A stretch of 64,000 bases of DNA, from contig JAEPMI010000007.1 in assembly GCA_017644045.1 (NCBI GenBank), positions 1 through 64,000 of the forward strand. Direction: 5' to 3'. The notes below the pieces were generated by a model. That model was given only the letters and a program-made list of their open reading frames with translations, was not told where the DNA came from and made no database searches. The DNA is from Deltaproteobacteria bacterium (GTDB taxonomy: Bacteria > Myxococcota_A > Polyangia > Polyangiales > Houyiibacteriaceae). Positions 62,360-64,000 of this stretch are shown here, one piece after another. How positions within the stretch are numbered: position 1 is the stretch's first letter; every line of letters starts with the position of its first letter. Both the position numbers and the translations under genes were made by a program.

Positions 62360-64000
62360 GGAGACCTTTCGTGCTGTCGACCATGGCGCTCGATGGCGCC
62401 CCTGATTCCAACCAAGACTCGAACATCAGCGTCGACCAGAGTTGCGGGGATCGGTCCCTGGCGCCAGTCAGGTGCTCCTCCCAGGCCCGACGCACCATCC
62501 CTACGTCGAGGTACCCCTCTCTTCGCAGGCGGGACTCGGAGAGCAGGTCTTCGGCCCATTCTCGTAGCGGCCCCCTCAACCATACGCCAATGGGAACACC
62601 GAACCCCATCTTCGGTCTCTCCACGAGCGCCCGCGGGACGTGCTCATGGAGCAACTGTTTCAATGGCCACTTCGGGACACCGTCACGGCACTTGATCGCG
62701 AGGGGGCACCGCCACGCCAGCTCGGCGATACGGTGATCGAGCAGTGGCGCCCGCGCCTCGAGGCTGACGGCCATGCTGGCTCGGTCCACCTTCACGAGGA
62801 TCACGTCGGGGAGATAGGTCACCAGGTCGACAAAGCTCCCGAGCTCCGTCATCTGGTCGAGATCGGGGAACGGGCCGGGCGTCCCGGCGAACGGTGGCAG
62901 CGACTCGTTCACTCCGAGAACCGGGCTCGTCGGCTCGCGCCAGTTGGCCATCAACGTCCGATAGAAGTCCGTGGGAGAATCGGAGGTCCGGGCGAGGTCA
63001 CGCGCGAGGATCGCGCGATCACGCAACCTCACTCGCTCGAGAGCATCGAGAGCGACCCCAGGAAGTGGGAGTCCGGCCACCGCCCGGCGCAGCGGCTGTG
63101 GAATGGCGCGACTGCGCGCCCACCATCGCTCCACCGAGGCGTAGCGGTGGTAGCCTGCGAAGAGCTCGTCGCCGCCGTCACCGGAGAGGCAGACGGTCAC
63201 GTGCTGGCGAGCCATTCGTGAGACGAGGAACGTCGGGATCTGGGACACATCGCAGAACGGCTCGTCGAACATCTGCGGCAACAGCGGGATGACGTCCCGG
63301 GCGTCGTCCGGCGTCAGGTAGAGCTCGTGGTGGTCGGTTCCGAGGTGTTCGGCCACCGCCTTGGCGTGCACGGCTTCGTCGTAGCCCTCGACGTCGAAAC
63401 CGATGCTGAACGTCCGGACCGGTCGAACGCTGGCCTTCTGCATCAGGGCGACCACGAGAGAAGAGTCGACGCCGCCCGAGAGGAACGCGCCGAGGGGAAC
63501 ATCCGACTCCATTCTCAGCTCGACTGCGTCGCTCAGGACCTCGACGAGACGGGCTTGGAATTCGGTCGCCGACTCGATGCGGCTCCGCAGCCCTTCTGCC
63601 GCGACCTCCGCAGCGTTCCAGAACCGGTGGAGCTCACTCTCGCCCCGCGGCTGTCGGAAGCGACGGACCGCGCCCGGCTCCAGCCGAGAGACATCCTCGA
63701 AGATGCTCCGGGTGCCGGGGACGGCCTTGAAGCGCATGTAGGAGGCCAGCGCCTGACGGTCGATGGTGTCGGGCAGCGTGTCCAAGCGCCGCAGCGCGCG
63801 GAGCTCGGACGCAAAAGCGAGCCGGCCCGAGTGCTGCGCGTAGTAGAGGGGTTTCTTTCCCAGTCGGTCGCGCCCCAGCCAGAGCTCTTCGCCGACCGAA
63901 TCCCACAACCCGAAGGCGAACATCCCGACGGCACGTTCGCAGGCTTCGACGACCCCCCACTCGATGACCGCCGCGAGGAGCACCTCGGTGTCGGAGCCGC
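62343..64000 (-). CDS. asnB: Glutamine-hydrolysing asparagine-synthetase-like protein (partial)
   Basis: Incomplete: the frame stays open to the window end, so the glutaminase Cys at the start is not seen. Present are the end of the glutaminase domain (GRDRLGKKPLYYA, LAFASELRAL) and the synthetase domain with PP-loop LGAFLSGGVDSSLVVAL, SIGFDVEGYDEAVHA, CLSGDGGDELFAGYHRY and LVKVDRASMAVSLEARAPLLDHR. The class includes true AsnB and exopolysaccharide-locus amidotransferases that modify sugars. Neighbours are polysaccharide genes, favouring the latter. Stop overlaps the SUMF1 gene start. Confidence 0.9.
   Translation of the reverse strand, partial: GSDTEVLLAAVIEWGVVEACERAVGMFAFGLWDSVGEELWLGRDRLGKKPLYYAQHSGRLAFASELRALRRLDTLPDTIDRQALASYMRFKAVPGTRSIFEDVSRLEPGAVRRFRQPRGESELHRFWNAAEVAAEGLRSRIESATEFQARLVEVLSDAVELRMESDVPLGAFLSGGVDSSLVVALMQKASVRPVRTFSIGFDVEGYDEAVHAKAVAEHLGTDHHELYLTPDDARDVIPLLPQMFDEPFCDVSQIPTFLVSRMARQHVTVCLSGDGGDELFAGYHRYASVERWWARSRAIPQPLRRAVAGLPLPGVALDALERVRLRDRAILARDLARTSDSPTDFYRTLMANWREPTSPVLGVNESLPPFAGTPGPFPDLDQMTELGSFVDLVTYLPDVILVKVDRASMAVSLEARAPLLDHRIAELAWRCPLAIKCRDGVPKWPLKQLLHEHVPRALVERPKMGFGVPIGVWLRGPLREWAEDLLSESRLRREGYLDVGMVRRAWEEHLTGARDRSPQLWSTLMFESWLESGAPSSAMVDSTKGLHAVSA

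Overview
The window is very GC-rich with almost no non-coding space. It carries many lipoproteins with clear lipoboxes, a Ser/Thr kinase and PP2C phosphatase, AgmX/PglI-like and MopE-like proteins, Tad/Flp pilin genes, SUMF1-type lipoproteins and frequent GTG/TTG starts with ATGA/GTGA overlaps. This is the look of a myxobacterium (Myxococcota, plausibly Sandaracinaceae/Polyangiales). That placement is inference from gene style; no rRNA or tRNA gene was seen.

Layout. 0-12.5 kb: a crotonase, several envelope proteins, a MarR/GbsR regulator coupled to a CASTOR/POLLUX-like channel, a lipidated PEP-synthase-like protein with permuted domain order, and a YfgM-BamB-like pair. 12.6-18.6 kb: a beta-barrel gene whose stop codon lies inside a 169-bp MITE-like inverted-repeat element, then a Tad/Flp satellite operon (two Flp pilins, prepilin peptidase, TadE-like and TadG-like proteins, a lipoprotein) with no motor ATPase or secretin. 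18.6-20.1 kb: a RAYT (REP-associated HUH transposase) framed by its own repeats. 20.1-31.4 kb: a MopE-like lipoprotein, ComEA-like protein, aspartate kinase, family-4 uracil-DNA glycosylase, flippase-like protein, CpsB-type PHP phosphatase, CCA/poly(A) nucleotidyltransferase and a large AAA/TPR protein.

31.4-40.4 kb is the most interesting stretch. Two divergent Pho-box-like 7-4-7 direct repeats sit between an OprP/O-like porin (minus strand) and a PlsC/OlsA-like acyltransferase (plus strand). The minus-strand run is porin, purple-acid-phosphatase-like enzyme, TPR membrane protein, a 67-aa single-cysteine small protein and two small His-containing membrane proteins, all with spacings of 6 nt or less or with overlaps. 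It meets a convergent radical SAM/SPASM gene. The plus side holds the acyltransferase, an M14 metallopeptidase and an OlsB-type ornithine acyltransferase. I read this as a phosphate-starvation island (phosphate uptake, phosphomonoester hydrolysis, phosphorus-free ornithine lipids) that may also contain an undescribed radical-SAM/small-protein module.

40.4-64 kb: a hypothetical membrane protein, a large S41 protease with an SH3-like tail, then a polysaccharide locus (two nucleotidyltransferase-type genes, UDP-glucose dehydrogenase, PglC-like sugar transferase, GT4 glycosyltransferase, Wzy-like membrane protein, AsnB-like amidotransferase). Into it are woven a membrane Ser/Thr kinase, a PP2C phosphatase, an uncharacterised three-gene HEAT/TPR operon and two Cys-rich SUMF1-domain lipoproteins, one with three SUMF1 domains in tandem. 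Two convergent pairs here overlap by 274 and 414 bp.
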